DNA from: Promethearchaeota archaeon
Lineage (GTDB): Archaea; Asgardarchaeota; Lokiarchaeia; Helarchaeales; RDOG01
Length of the DNA: 64,000 nt
NCBI GenBank assembly: GCA_011365055.1
Contig: RDOG01000005.1
Span: forward strand, 186,001-250,000
Direction: 5' to 3'
Under the pieces are notes generated by a model. The model did no database searches. It worked only from the letters and a program-made list of their open reading frames with translations, and was not told the DNA's origin. Below, one piece after another: positions 19,201 to 26,919 of the stretch; position 1 is the first letter of the stretch; every line of letters begins with the position of its first letter. The translations under genes and the position numbers were made by a program.

Positions 19201-19312
19201 TGGATCTTGTATCTCTTCATGTCCTGTGGGAGCTATTAAACTCCAAAATTTATCTAATTCCCAGATTATTTCAATGCAAAAAGTTCTATACAACGGAATT
19301 GATATTATTTGA
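16253..19312 (+). CDS. HdrA-like protein with two FAD modules in tandem
   Basis: 1019 residues, TTG start overlapping the previous stop. Module 1 (about 1-445) has an FAD Rossmann motif (IIGGGIVGIQAS), the HdrA CxxC loop (HNCSFCIANP) and two inserted ferredoxin motifs (CIGCGKCIEYC, CTSCKKCEAVC). Next comes an HdrA N-terminal-like domain (about 458-600, IFICNCYG, IIASCMP). Module 2 (about 600-920) has IIGGGISGMIVA but lacks the CxxC loop. Two C-terminal [4Fe-4S] motifs close the chain (CIGCGYCIETC, CKGCGSCISSC). HdrA is the FAD subunit that bifurcates electrons; this double-FAD form probably pairs with the HdrA two genes downstream. It ends with TGA overlapping the next TTG (TTGA). Confidence 0.87.
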   Translation: MKKKMSETNLPILIIGGGIVGIQASLDLIKAGFIVHMVDKAPNIGGIINDLDVMFPTHNCSFCIANPEFVKFGRDENLIVHINSEIIKVEGSLGNFNVTLNKYNQFCDETKCIGCGKCIEYCINNVPDGNFNILKRNNKFFHNYSFRCRPIPDIYLYDPIICTSCKKCEAVCTQNALNFTNDKQQYQLKVAAIIVAIGLSLFNPKKINAYGWGNYPNVITGMELEKILSNSSPSKGLLRRASDGKIPKKIAWILCVGSRDRKLGNNYCSSICCAYSLKEILMVKQKHPDIKISVFYMDFRFSAKTFTNYINKFRNLGSIKLIHGRVSFIEEDPISKNLFVQYENMFIEKPRIGEYDQIILANGFEANENIFNFAKILNVDLYKYGFSKFKTFEPSETNVPGILACGSFSLPRNIPDSIISASAAAGKVMSLLKNISKISENQKLPPEINFQNKISKIGIFICNCYGLIEEIIDIQSLKNELENIECVELVNIEFNLCLDVKKTEFKEIIKEKGLNKIIIASCMPKNNELEFKKALGEIGLNSYLIEIIDIRENCCLVHSESISLATEKARDQLLMAISKVKELQHIPHVFLPLIKSVLIIGGGISGMIVAKELALQQIKVYLIDKDEEIGGIFNRIYSIIEQEDINGEISKLKSIIYSNKNIKTYLQSEITSIQGNVGNFQVEILRGTEKLQVKVGAIVVATGGSEYLSDVFNQVKTNLMISQLDLEEKIKKRKKFGRNIVMIPQLEPFENSFKFFNKIASLQAIKNALLIKELQPDTNILILNRNIDVFGTYEEYYEKARRKGIIFIRIDVNQIPIIEANRNSIKIKYVLESGLMQELKASLLVIGSGIKPPSSNKKLSQILNIPLDDDDFFESADAKIRPVETKINGIFVCGTALGAKILFEVILDAQAVVSKILTLMKDELIHLQKNISEVNLEKCIGCGYCIETCHAKAISLENRIEKIGLLEYNIRLAKINLIKCKGCGSCISSCPVGAIKLQNLSNSQIISMQKVLYNGIDII

Positions 19313-19746
19313 AAATCAAAATTTTAGCTTTCATCTGTAATTGGTGTGCAAATGCTGCATCTGAATCTGCAGGCATTCATCGATTACATTATCCTGCTAA
19401 TATACGCTTTATTAAATTACCTTGTACGGGTCGTTTAGATTCCATTTTTATTTATGATGCTTTTTTAAATGGCATTGATGGGGTTATGATCTTTGCATGT
19501 AAGGAAGGAGATTGCCATCATATTAATGGAAATATCATGGCTTATGAGAGAATTGGTAGGATAAAGAGATGTCTAGAATTAGTTGGCTTTGAAAAAGAAA
19601 GATTAGAATTTATTTGGATTTCAGCAAACGAACCAAAAAAATTTCAAGAGTCTATCATGAATTTTTTTGAAGTCCTTACTCGTTTGGGTCCAAATAAAAT
19701 ATTATATAAAAATAAAGGAAGTGATGAAAAGATAAATGAATGTTAA
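19309..19746 (+). CDS. mvhD: MvhD/VhuD-like iron-sulfur subunit
   Basis: 145 residues, TTG start overlapping the upstream TGA. The MvhD/FlpD core is clear: FICNWCANAASESAG (C10, C13), LPCTGR (C41) and FACKEGDCH (C66, C71), which supply the [2Fe-2S] ligands. In hydrogenotrophic methanogens MvhD passes electrons from the hydrogenase to HdrA. Here it lies between two HdrA-type proteins and probably plays the same shuttle role. In VhuD selenoproteins one of these positions is Sec; all are Cys here. The stop TAA (19744-19746) lies 11 nt into the following gene, whose ATG is at 19736. Confidence 0.9.
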   Translation: MKIKILAFICNWCANAASESAGIHRLHYPANIRFIKLPCTGRLDSIFIYDAFLNGIDGVMIFACKEGDCHHINGNIMAYERIGRIKRCLELVGFEKERLEFIWISANEPKKFQESIMNFFEVLTRLGPNKILYKNKGSDEKINEC

Positions 19747-21682
19747 TGAAATTCGCATCGGTGTTTTCATATGTCATTGAGGCAATAATATCGCTGGTCC
19801 TTTAAATATTGCGCTTATCTCTGAATATTGTCAACAATTTCCATCAGTTAAATGCGTGGAAACTCACATTTCTATGTGCACGGAATCAGGTGCAAAATTA
19901 ATTTCTGAAAGCATTAGAAATTATGATTTGAATAGAATCGTGGTAGCTGCTTGTACACCAAGAACACACGCACCAGTATTTGAACAAATTTTAAAAGAAA
20001 ACAATTTAGATTCAAGTTATTTAGAATTTGTTAATATAAGGGAACAATGCTCATACATTCACTTATTCCAACCAATCGAAGCAATCGATAAAACCAAAAA
20101 TTTATTGCGAGCTGCTATTGCACGTTCTTTAAAAGCTGAACGCATTGGAATCCGTATGATTAAATTAAATCCAACTGCACTTATTATTGGTAGTGGTATC
20201 GCAGGAATTCGAACCGCCTTGGATCTTGGTTATCAAGGATTTAAAGTACATTTAGTTGAGAAGGAACCAAGTATTGGGGGATTAATGGCAAAATTCGATA
20301 GAATTTTTCCCACCGACGACTGTTGTATCTGAATTCTTGGACCTTTAATGTTAGAAGTTGCAAGACATCCAAATATCAACCTAATTACCTATTCTGAAGT
20401 AGAAAATATTGAAGGCTATATTGGAAATTTTAAAGTCCAAATAAGACAAAAAGCAAGATATGTTGATATAAATAAGTGCAATGGATGAGGGGATTGTAGC
20501 CAAATTTGTCCAATAATAGTACCAAATGAATTTGATTCGAGATTAGGTCCTAGAAAAGCAATATATAGATGCTTTGATCAATCAGTTCCTGGAACTTTTT
20601 TAATAGACAAGAATGCGTGTATTGAATGTCAATTATGCATGAAGAAATGTGAACGCGAAGCTATAGAACTCAACCAAAAAGATAATTTATTTAATTTAGA
20701 AGCAGGAATTATAATTGTTGCTGCAGGGATACAAGCTTTTGACCCTAAGAATGCTTATGGTTATAATAGGTTTGAAAATGTTATCACTCAACTTGAATTA
20801 GAACGAATAATGGCACCAAATGGTCCTACAGAGGGAAATTTTAGAAGAATTTCTGATGAAAAGGTACCTAAAAAGATGTTGATGATTCAATGTGTAGGGT
20901 CAAGATCTTTGGCAACGAATGAATATTGTAGCGCAGGAATTTGTTGCATGGTAGCAATAAAGAACGCAAGGATATTAAAGCAACACCATCCATCTTCAGA
21001 GATTATCATTTCTTATATTGACATCCGAGCCCCTGGTAAAGACTATGAAGAATATTATAAGAATGCTAGAGATATGGGAATAAAGTTCGTTCGAGGTAGC
21101 GTCTCACAAGTAAGAGAAGACAAATTAACGAAGAATTTGAAGGTTATATTAGAAGATACTTTGGAAAATAAGATCAAAGAATTAGAGTTTGACCTAGTTG
21201 TTCTTTCAGTTGCAATACAACCAGCTCCTTCAATTAATAAAATAGCTAAAATAACTAAATTGGCGTTAAGTAATGGTGGATTTTTAAAAGAATTTCATTC
21301 CAGATTAGATCCAATTGGAACAAAAATGCCAGGTATTTTTCTTTCGGGGGCATGTCAAGGACCAAAATCAGTTGATGAAACAGTAATGATGGCAAAAGGT
21401 GCATCTTCATCTGCAGCCACGTTGATGATACAAGGAATCTATGAAATTAAACTGATTAAAGCAAAAATAAATAATGAGAAATGCGTAAAATGCGGAATTT
21501 GTCTTGAAATTTGTCAATTTGATGCAATTAAAATTAAAAATGACAAAATGAAAGTTGATGAGATTATGTGTCGAGGATGCGGTGCATGTTCTTCGATGTG
21601 TAAAAATAATGCTATAGAATTGCCTCAATACAGATCTGAACAAATGAACACTTTTTTAGATTATTTGTTTCAGGAAATATAA
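19736..21682 (+). CDS. hdrA: HdrA selenoprotein with three in-frame UGA (Sec15, Sec199, Sec251)
   Basis: One frame runs from ATG 19736 to TAA 21680-21682 (648 residues), broken only by TGA at 19778-19780, 20330-20332 and 20486-20488. Each TGA replaces a conserved HdrA cysteine: FICHUGNNIAG in the N-terminal domain, DDCCIUILGP in the FAD-domain loop (family form DCxxC), and KCNGUGDCSQIC in a ferredoxin motif. The order otherwise matches HdrA: N-terminal domain, FAD fold (IIGSGIAGIRTA at about residue 146), inserted [4Fe-4S] sites, and two C-terminal ferredoxin motifs (CVKCGICLEIC, CRGCGACSSMC). Standard gene callers would split it into fragments. HdrA is a known selenoprotein family in some methanogens, and Lokiarchaeota are known to encode selenocysteine. 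A SECIS-like hairpin lies just after the stop. Confidence 0.93.
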
Positions 21683-21686
21683 CAAA

Positions 21687-21733
21687 ATGTGAATGAACTT
21701 TTTAGGAAAAGTTTGCCCTTAAAAGTGACACCT
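21687..21733 (+). promoter_or_regulatory. SECIS-like element in the hdrA 3' UTR, eukaryote-type core
   Basis: Helix II pairs 21697-21706 (ACTTTTTAGG) with 21717-21726 (CCTTAAAAGT): nine pairs and one U-U mismatch. Directly below it are ATGA (21693-21696) on the 5' side and GA (21727-21728) on the 3' side, the sheared G-A quartet of eukaryotic SECIS. Below that, GTG 21689-21691 pairs with CAC 21729-21731. The apical loop starts with AAAA (21707-21710), 10 nt after ATGA, close to the spacing of the conserved AA in eukaryotic elements. It begins a few nt after the hdrA stop, the expected place for an archaeal SECIS. Folded by eye; the lower helix is short. Confidence 0.8.
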
Positions 21734-21745
21734 CCTCGCAAGGAG
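21732..21745 (+). other. Small GC-rich hairpin after the SECIS
   Basis: CTCCT (21732-21736) pairs with AGGAG (21741-21745) around a CGCA loop, just downstream of the SECIS-like stem. It may be a transcript-end stabiliser. An alternative pairing of ATGAACT (21693-21699) with AGTTCAT (21744-21750) would compete with the SECIS fold. Confidence 0.45.
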
Positions 21746-21907
21746 TTCATATAATATATGACTAACATGTCATAACTTTAAAGTTGAATTTCTCAGAAAA
21801 ACCTTTATCAAAAATAAATTTAAAAAAGAATTAATAAGACTTTAAATTTTTATTAGTAATACTTAATTGCTTTTTTTATACTTCTTTAATTATATTATTG
21901 TAAAATT

Positions 21908-22996
21908 ATGGTGGTTTTTCAAATTTCAGTGCATCGTGATCCTCAAAAAATCAAAGAAATTGCAGAAATGATTAAAAAAATTACTCCTAAAAATGAAAAA
22001 TTTAATTTTATACATGTCTGTGGAACGCACGAACAAGTTTTAACGCAATATGGACTTCGAGATTTATTACCGAAGAATATAGATTTAATTGCAGGTCCTG
22101 GTTGTCCTGTTTGTGTAGTTCCTTCCCAAGATATTGATGCCGCAATTGAATTATCTGGAAAAGATGTAATTATCACAACTTTTGGAGATATGAGTCGCGT
22201 TCCCGGTTCTGAAAAAAGTCTGTTAGATTCAAAAACGGAAGGAGCAGATGTTCGTATCGTTTATGGTCCTAACGATGCTACAGAAATTGCCCGAAAAAAT
22301 CCGGATAAACAAATCGCTTTTTTTGCAATTGGTTTTGAAACTACAATTGCTATAGTTGCTGCTGAATTAAAACGAGATCCTCCCGAGAATTTTTCAATAA
22401 TCTGTTCACATAAAACCATCCCAGCAGCAATGAATTTATTAGTTGCTGCAGGAGAATTACAAATAGATGGATTTATTTGCCCAGGTCACGTTTCAACAAT
22501 CATTGGAACGAAACCATATGAAGTTTTTTCAAAAGCATATAAAATCCCAGTGGTTGTAACAGGATTTGAACCAATGGACATTATGGCTTCAATTTTTAGC
22601 TTGATCAAACAAAAAAATGAAGATCAACCTATTGTGGAAAATCAATATAAACGTGCAGTAAGGCCTGAGGGTAACTTAAAAGCGATGAAAATTATAAATG
22701 AATTTTTTGAAATCATATCGACACATTGGAGGGGTATTGGAAGAATATCAGAAGGAGGATACAAGTTAAAAAATGATGAATTAGATGCGTTAAAAAAATT
22801 TAACATAAAAGTTGAGAATGCCAGAGACATAAGACCTGGTTGTATCTGTCATTTAGTAATGATTGGAAAGATGAAACCGCATAGTTGCAATTTATTTGGA
22901 AAGGAATGCACACCTACACACCCATATGGTCCATGCATGGTAAGCCATGAAGGAACTTGCAACATTCAACATAGATTTGGAAATATTATTTTATAA
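21908..22996 (+). CDS. hypD: Hydrogenase maturation factor HypD
   Basis: 362 residues, matching HypD. It shows the catalytic VCGTHEQ motif (C38), the redox pair GPGCPVC (C66, C69), the GFETT segment and the C-terminal Cys-rich part (PGCICHLVM, HSCNLFG, YGPCMVSHEGTC) that holds the [4Fe-4S] cluster. With HypC, HypD carries the Fe(CN)2CO unit during NiFe-hydrogenase assembly. It follows the Hdr operon by 225 bp, with the SECIS and an AT-rich promoter-like stretch between them, so it is probably transcribed separately. Other hyp genes are not in the window. Confidence 0.97.
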   Translation: MVVFQISVHRDPQKIKEIAEMIKKITPKNEKFNFIHVCGTHEQVLTQYGLRDLLPKNIDLIAGPGCPVCVVPSQDIDAAIELSGKDVIITTFGDMSRVPGSEKSLLDSKTEGADVRIVYGPNDATEIARKNPDKQIAFFAIGFETTIAIVAAELKRDPPENFSIICSHKTIPAAMNLLVAAGELQIDGFICPGHVSTIIGTKPYEVFSKAYKIPVVVTGFEPMDIMASIFSLIKQKNEDQPIVENQYKRAVRPEGNLKAMKIINEFFEIISTHWRGIGRISEGGYKLKNDELDALKKFNIKVENARDIRPGCICHLVMIGKMKPHSCNLFGKECTPTHPYGPCMVSHEGTCNIQHRFGNIIL

Positions 22997-23261
22997 AAAA
23001 AGGAATTAATATTTGGATTCTTTTAATATCTCTTTCTCTGTTAATTTTTTGACTTGATTTAGGTTTTTATTAATATAATTGAAATTTAAATCTTAATAAA
23101 TTAAAGAATCTGGTCCAATAAAAATAAAAATATTCCCATTATCGATATAAGCCACGCAATCTCAGAAGTTCTATCAGAAAAATAAGTTATATGATAGAAT
23201 ATTGCATTAATTATATCTAATATAGATATCTTTATTTTACGGAAAAAATGAGAAAATAAAT
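22997..23261. other. AT-rich gap between hypD and the AidB-like gene
   Basis: 265 bp between two convergent genes. I see T-rich stretches that could terminate both transcripts but no reading frame, RNA gene or repeat. Confidence 0.5.
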
Positions 23262-25004
23262 TTATTTTAAACTTGTTCTTTTCTTGAATTTTCTTAATAA
23301 ATTAGAGAATTTAAGAGGTTTTTCTTGATAATTTAATTCTAAATATGCCAATTCTTGATATGCACTAAAAAGAATGGTAGAAAAATCCTCCCAATCTTGA
23401 CACACGTTTAGCGTTTCTTCATCATTTTTTAATAAGCTCTCATGTGACATCAAGCGGAGAAACTCAGCAGCTAGTGGTTCAGTAGTATCGGGATCCAAAC
23501 CTTCTAAAATATCACGAACAAATTCGTCTGGAGAATACCATTTCTTCACACGGGAAAAATCTCGATGGATTTGTGTTAATAACACGTTTCGAGGTCCTTC
23601 CCACAATTCTTGGATAAAGGAATCCCTTAAAAGACGTGAAAAACATAGGAAGTCTTCCATAATACCATGTCCGCCATAAAATGAAATCGCAAGCCTAATT
23701 AGTCTAGGTGCTTCATATGCAACCACGATTTTTTGCAACATTATCAATTCACGTAATCTAAAGCGCCGTTTTCGCTCTTTAATATCTGAAATAGCCTCTA
23801 ATATTTTCAACCCTGCGGTAAGATCTTCTCCAAGCGCAATGAATTCAGCATAGATCTTAAAGGCTGCAGCCGCGGTTCTTCTTGTTTGTTGTTTTAATTC
23901 ATTTATTTGATTCATTAACATTGGGAAAAGAGATACATTAATCCCAAAAGCTGTTCTGAATTGTGCATAAAGTATTGCTTCGCGTGAAATACGCAATCCC
24001 CCTGCTGCGGTACCAAATGCAACATGTAGTCTTGACAATGTTAACACTATTCCAACTATATTTGCTAATCCTTCCTCTAATGGACCAATCGGATATGCAA
24101 CAGCACCATTATAAGTAATTTCAGCAGTTGGTAATTCAGCAGTTCCCAATTTATATTTTAAGCGATCTATTGTATAAGAATTTCTTATTTCCTTTTCTTT
24201 ATTCCCAGGAAGCCAAGATGGTACAACGAATACTGCAACACGATTTGAATATTTAGTTCCTTTAGGTTTTGCAGTAACTATCGAATAATCACATTGCATC
24301 GCTGAACAGAAAAATTTTTGACCATATAACCGCCAACAATTAGAAATACCATCTAAACCTTCATTTTCTTCAAATACTGCTTCTACTAAATTTGAAGGTA
24401 CATCACTCCCACCTTGGATTTCTGTTATAAATTGTGCACCAATCGCATATTCTTTTAAATTATTTTTAAGAAAGCCGTTTCTAGTAAATCTTAATATTTC
24501 TAATGATTCACTACTCAAATCTTTCTCAAATTTTTGCAGCAACTCGATCATACCATGTGTACAAGAAACAGGACACATAACACCGAATTCACCATTCTGA
24601 TATAATAGAAACATCTTGCAAAACCTACTCCACGCAGAATTTCTTTCTGGATCCCAAAGTCCCAATCCAAAAATATCTCGTTCTAAAATTTCGGTTTCTG
24701 AACAACGATTTAATCTATCAATCCTATGATTATGTGCATCAAAATGCTGTATAATTGTATTTTTAATTCGATTCTCCAAAGTTCCCGCTTTATCAGCTAA
24801 ATCTCGATAATAAAACGAGACTTTTTTGGAAAGTTTGCGTAATTCTTGATCAATTTTTTCAAATTCGTTACCGGTATGATACTTAACGAGTGCTTGAAAG
24901 AATTCATCATCTTCATAATAATCGAAATTATTTCTAACAAATAAAAAATCATTAAAGGTATAAGGATTGTTTCGATTTCCTTCTGATTGATTTAGAGCAC
25001 ACAA
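23262..25004 (-). CDS. Acyl-CoA dehydrogenase family protein, AidB-like
   Basis: 580 residues. The acyl-CoA dehydrogenase fold is shown by FITEIQGGSDV (AidB form of the FAD/substrate loop), the LHVAFGTAAGGLRISREAIL helix and the C-terminal FYGGHGIMEDF...LLRDSFIQELWEGPRNVL segment. The last of these closely follows AidB and isovaleryl-CoA dehydrogenase relatives. It is flavin-dependent and cytoplasmic; the substrate is unknown. AidB itself is linked to alkylation response and has weak dehydrogenase activity, so a classical beta-oxidation role should not be assumed. The gene stands alone, flanked by a 265-bp AT-rich gap downstream and a divergent HEAT-repeat gene. Confidence 0.85.
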   Translation of the reverse strand: MCALNQSEGNRNNPYTFNDFLFVRNNFDYYEDDEFFQALVKYHTGNEFEKIDQELRKLSKKVSFYYRDLADKAGTLENRIKNTIIQHFDAHNHRIDRLNRCSETEILERDIFGLGLWDPERNSAWSRFCKMFLLYQNGEFGVMCPVSCTHGMIELLQKFEKDLSSESLEILRFTRNGFLKNNLKEYAIGAQFITEIQGGSDVPSNLVEAVFEENEGLDGISNCWRLYGQKFFCSAMQCDYSIVTAKPKGTKYSNRVAVFVVPSWLPGNKEKEIRNSYTIDRLKYKLGTAELPTAEITYNGAVAYPIGPLEEGLANIVGIVLTLSRLHVAFGTAAGGLRISREAILYAQFRTAFGINVSLFPMLMNQINELKQQTRRTAAAAFKIYAEFIALGEDLTAGLKILEAISDIKERKRRFRLRELIMLQKIVVAYEAPRLIRLAISFYGGHGIMEDFLCFSRLLRDSFIQELWEGPRNVLLTQIHRDFSRVKKWYSPDEFVRDILEGLDPDTTEPLAAEFLRLMSHESLLKNDEETLNVCQDWEDFSTILFSAYQELAYLELNYQEKPLKFSNLLRKFKKRTSLK

Positions 25005-25146
25005 TAAAAAATTCCCTTCCTTTAAATTTAATGAAATAAAAAAATACTATACTAAATTATTTACATTAAATTCTTAAAAAATGAACTTTATTAAATTTGT
25101 AAGGATTTAGATTGTTTAAATAAAATAATAAGTTGGGTTCATTACA

Positions 25147-26064
25147 ATGTTTCAAGATAAGAGCGTAGATGAATGGATAAGCCTGCTCGAAAATGAAGAT
25201 ATAAAATCGCGAAAAATTGCAGCTTTAGCTTTAGGAGAGATCGAAGAAACATCGCCTCGATTTAGCGATGTAATGAACAGATTAGTTGAAGTATTGAATA
25301 ATGATCCCGATGACGGAGTTATGGTCAATTGTGGGGTTTCATTAGTTAAATTGGGAGCTCCTGCAAAGGTTTTAAAACCATTAATAGATTATAAGAGAAA
25401 ACAATTAGAAAGTATAAAATTAGAAGATAAACTTGGTTCTATAGAATCATTAAAGAAAATCGGAACTAGTGGAGAGTTAGGGAAAAAATTAACTTTTAAT
25501 TTAATGGTAGATGCCTTGAAAGACGACGAATGGATTATTCGTTACAATGCATTGGCTTTTCTTAATCAAGTAATTGATGAAAAAGCAATAAAACCTCTAA
25601 TAATAGCTCTAGATGATGAAAACGTTGATGTTCAGAGCAATGCAGCACGTGCTTTAAAAATGATTTTTGAGACTAAAAGACCTGAAGAAATCCCAGATAA
25701 AGATAGAAATCTAGCTGTAAAAGAATTAATAAAAAAAATTGAAGATCCTAATATAGATTGGACGGTAAAATGTTTTTCAATCCAAGCCTTGGGCGGAATA
25801 AGAAATGTTTTAGGTGTTGATAGGATAATTGAAATATTGGAAAAAGATGAAAATGAAAATGTTCGTATGTATGCAGCCCATACTTTAGGGGATTTAAAAT
25901 TAAAAAAAGCAATCAAACCTTTACTATACTTATTTAAAAATGATTCACATCCTAACGTTCGAAAAAATGCAGAAGAAGCTTTAATGAAGATCTTCGATAC
26001 GATTGACGATAATGATCCTGAGAAACAAGCATTCTTAAAACTTGAAAAGATGTTTATTAAATAA
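25147..26064 (+). CDS. HEAT-repeat protein
   Basis: 305 residues built of HEAT/PBS-lyase type helical repeats. Examples are EDIKSRKIAALALGEI near residue 18, DEWIIRYNALAFLNQV near 125, DENVDVQSNAARALKMI near 158, ENVRMYAAHTLGDLKLKKAI near 240 and HPNVRKNAEEALMKIF near 274. These form a protein-protein interaction solenoid; no catalytic motif is present. It lies 21 bp upstream of a TPR-protein gene on the same strand, so the two scaffold proteins are probably co-expressed. The neighbouring convergent operon encodes a Rag-like GTPase and an AAA ATPase; a physical link with them is only a suggestion. Confidence 0.88.
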   Translation: MFQDKSVDEWISLLENEDIKSRKIAALALGEIEETSPRFSDVMNRLVEVLNNDPDDGVMVNCGVSLVKLGAPAKVLKPLIDYKRKQLESIKLEDKLGSIESLKKIGTSGELGKKLTFNLMVDALKDDEWIIRYNALAFLNQVIDEKAIKPLIIALDDENVDVQSNAARALKMIFETKRPEEIPDKDRNLAVKELIKKIEDPNIDWTVKCFSIQALGGIRNVLGVDRIIEILEKDENENVRMYAAHTLGDLKLKKAIKPLLYLFKNDSHPNVRKNAEEALMKIFDTIDDNDPEKQAFLKLEKMFIK

Positions 26065-26085
26065 ATATCTGATGCGTGATTACAT

Positions 26086-26916
26086 ATGAGCAATGATCGG
26101 CAACAAGGGCTTTTAAAAGCAATTAATGATTTAAAGACAAAGGATTTATCACCGAGTGAAATTAAGGAAATTTTGGAAAAGGTTGCAGAAATTGGGGATA
26201 AAAATCTTTCTGATGACTTAATTCCACTCATCGATAAATTTGAAAACGATAAAGAGATCATTTTTCTATTAAAAGAAACATTATCAAAATTACAAATTAC
26301 GCCATATAATTTAAATGAAGAAGGAATTGCTGAAGAAGATGCGGATAACGTTGATGGAGCAATTCATAAATATGAATTATGTGTAAAGCTTGATCCTAGT
26401 TATCATTGGGCGTGGTATAACCTTGGTAGGATGCTTGATCGCAAACATCTAACAGAGCAAGCAATTGACATGTATAAAAAAGCATTAGAAGTCAATGAGA
26501 ATTATGGTGATGCTTGGAACAATTTAGGAAACATATATTCGAAAATAAATCGTTTTTCACTGGCTCGAGAAGCATATGAAAGATCAGCCAATTGTCCAGC
26601 ATATGACAGTAAGCATTTCCCTTATTTTAATTTAGGTTTGTTATACGATAAAGTGGATGATCATGGAAAAGCGATTGAATATTACTCGAAAGCGATTGAA
26701 CTCAGGAATGATTATGCAAAAGCTCATTACAATATAGGACGAAGTTATAAGAAACTTGGTGGTGCAGAGAATATAGAAAAAGCAAAAGAATTTTTTTCGG
26801 AATCAATTAAGCTAGATTCATCGTTAATTAATGAAATTCGAGACCAAGGTGTGATTATTGAAGAGTTAATGGCTTTAGAGATTCTAAAAAAATTGGAAAA
26901 GTTTGAAGTTTCTTAA
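26086..26916 (+). CDS. TPR-repeat protein
   Basis: 276 residues. After a helical N-terminus (about 1-75), tetratricopeptide repeats run from about 78 to 255: HKYELCVKLDPSYHWAWYNL, AIDMYKKALEVNENYGDAWN, AREAYERSA, AIEYYSKAIELRNDYAKAHY and a last AKEFFSESIKLD. TPR solenoids bind partner peptides. The gene follows the HEAT-repeat gene by 21 bp and ends 3 bp before the convergent end of the triple-AAA gene. No membrane segment or signal peptide is seen. The family is certain; the role is unknown. Confidence 0.9.
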   Translation: MSNDRQQGLLKAINDLKTKDLSPSEIKEILEKVAEIGDKNLSDDLIPLIDKFENDKEIIFLLKETLSKLQITPYNLNEEGIAEEDADNVDGAIHKYELCVKLDPSYHWAWYNLGRMLDRKHLTEQAIDMYKKALEVNENYGDAWNNLGNIYSKINRFSLAREAYERSANCPAYDSKHFPYFNLGLLYDKVDDHGKAIEYYSKAIELRNDYAKAHYNIGRSYKKLGGAENIEKAKEFFSESIKLDSSLINEIRDQGVIIEELMALEILKKLEKFEVS

Positions 26917-26919
26917 TTT

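Noticed and set aside
19856..20332. A separate 158-residue gene between the MvhD-like gene and hdrA
   Set aside because: It starts with an internal Met of the HdrA N-terminal domain and ends at the second in-frame TGA. It is a piece of the Sec-containing hdrA frame.
20639..21682. A separate 347-residue HdrA-like gene
   Set aside because: It is the last part of the same hdrA frame, beginning at an internal Met after the third TGA.
23262..25004. Classical beta-oxidation acyl-CoA dehydrogenase
   Set aside because: The EIQGGSDV loop and C-terminal GGHGIMEDF / WEGPRNVL pattern fit AidB-like proteins better, and no other beta-oxidation genes are nearby.
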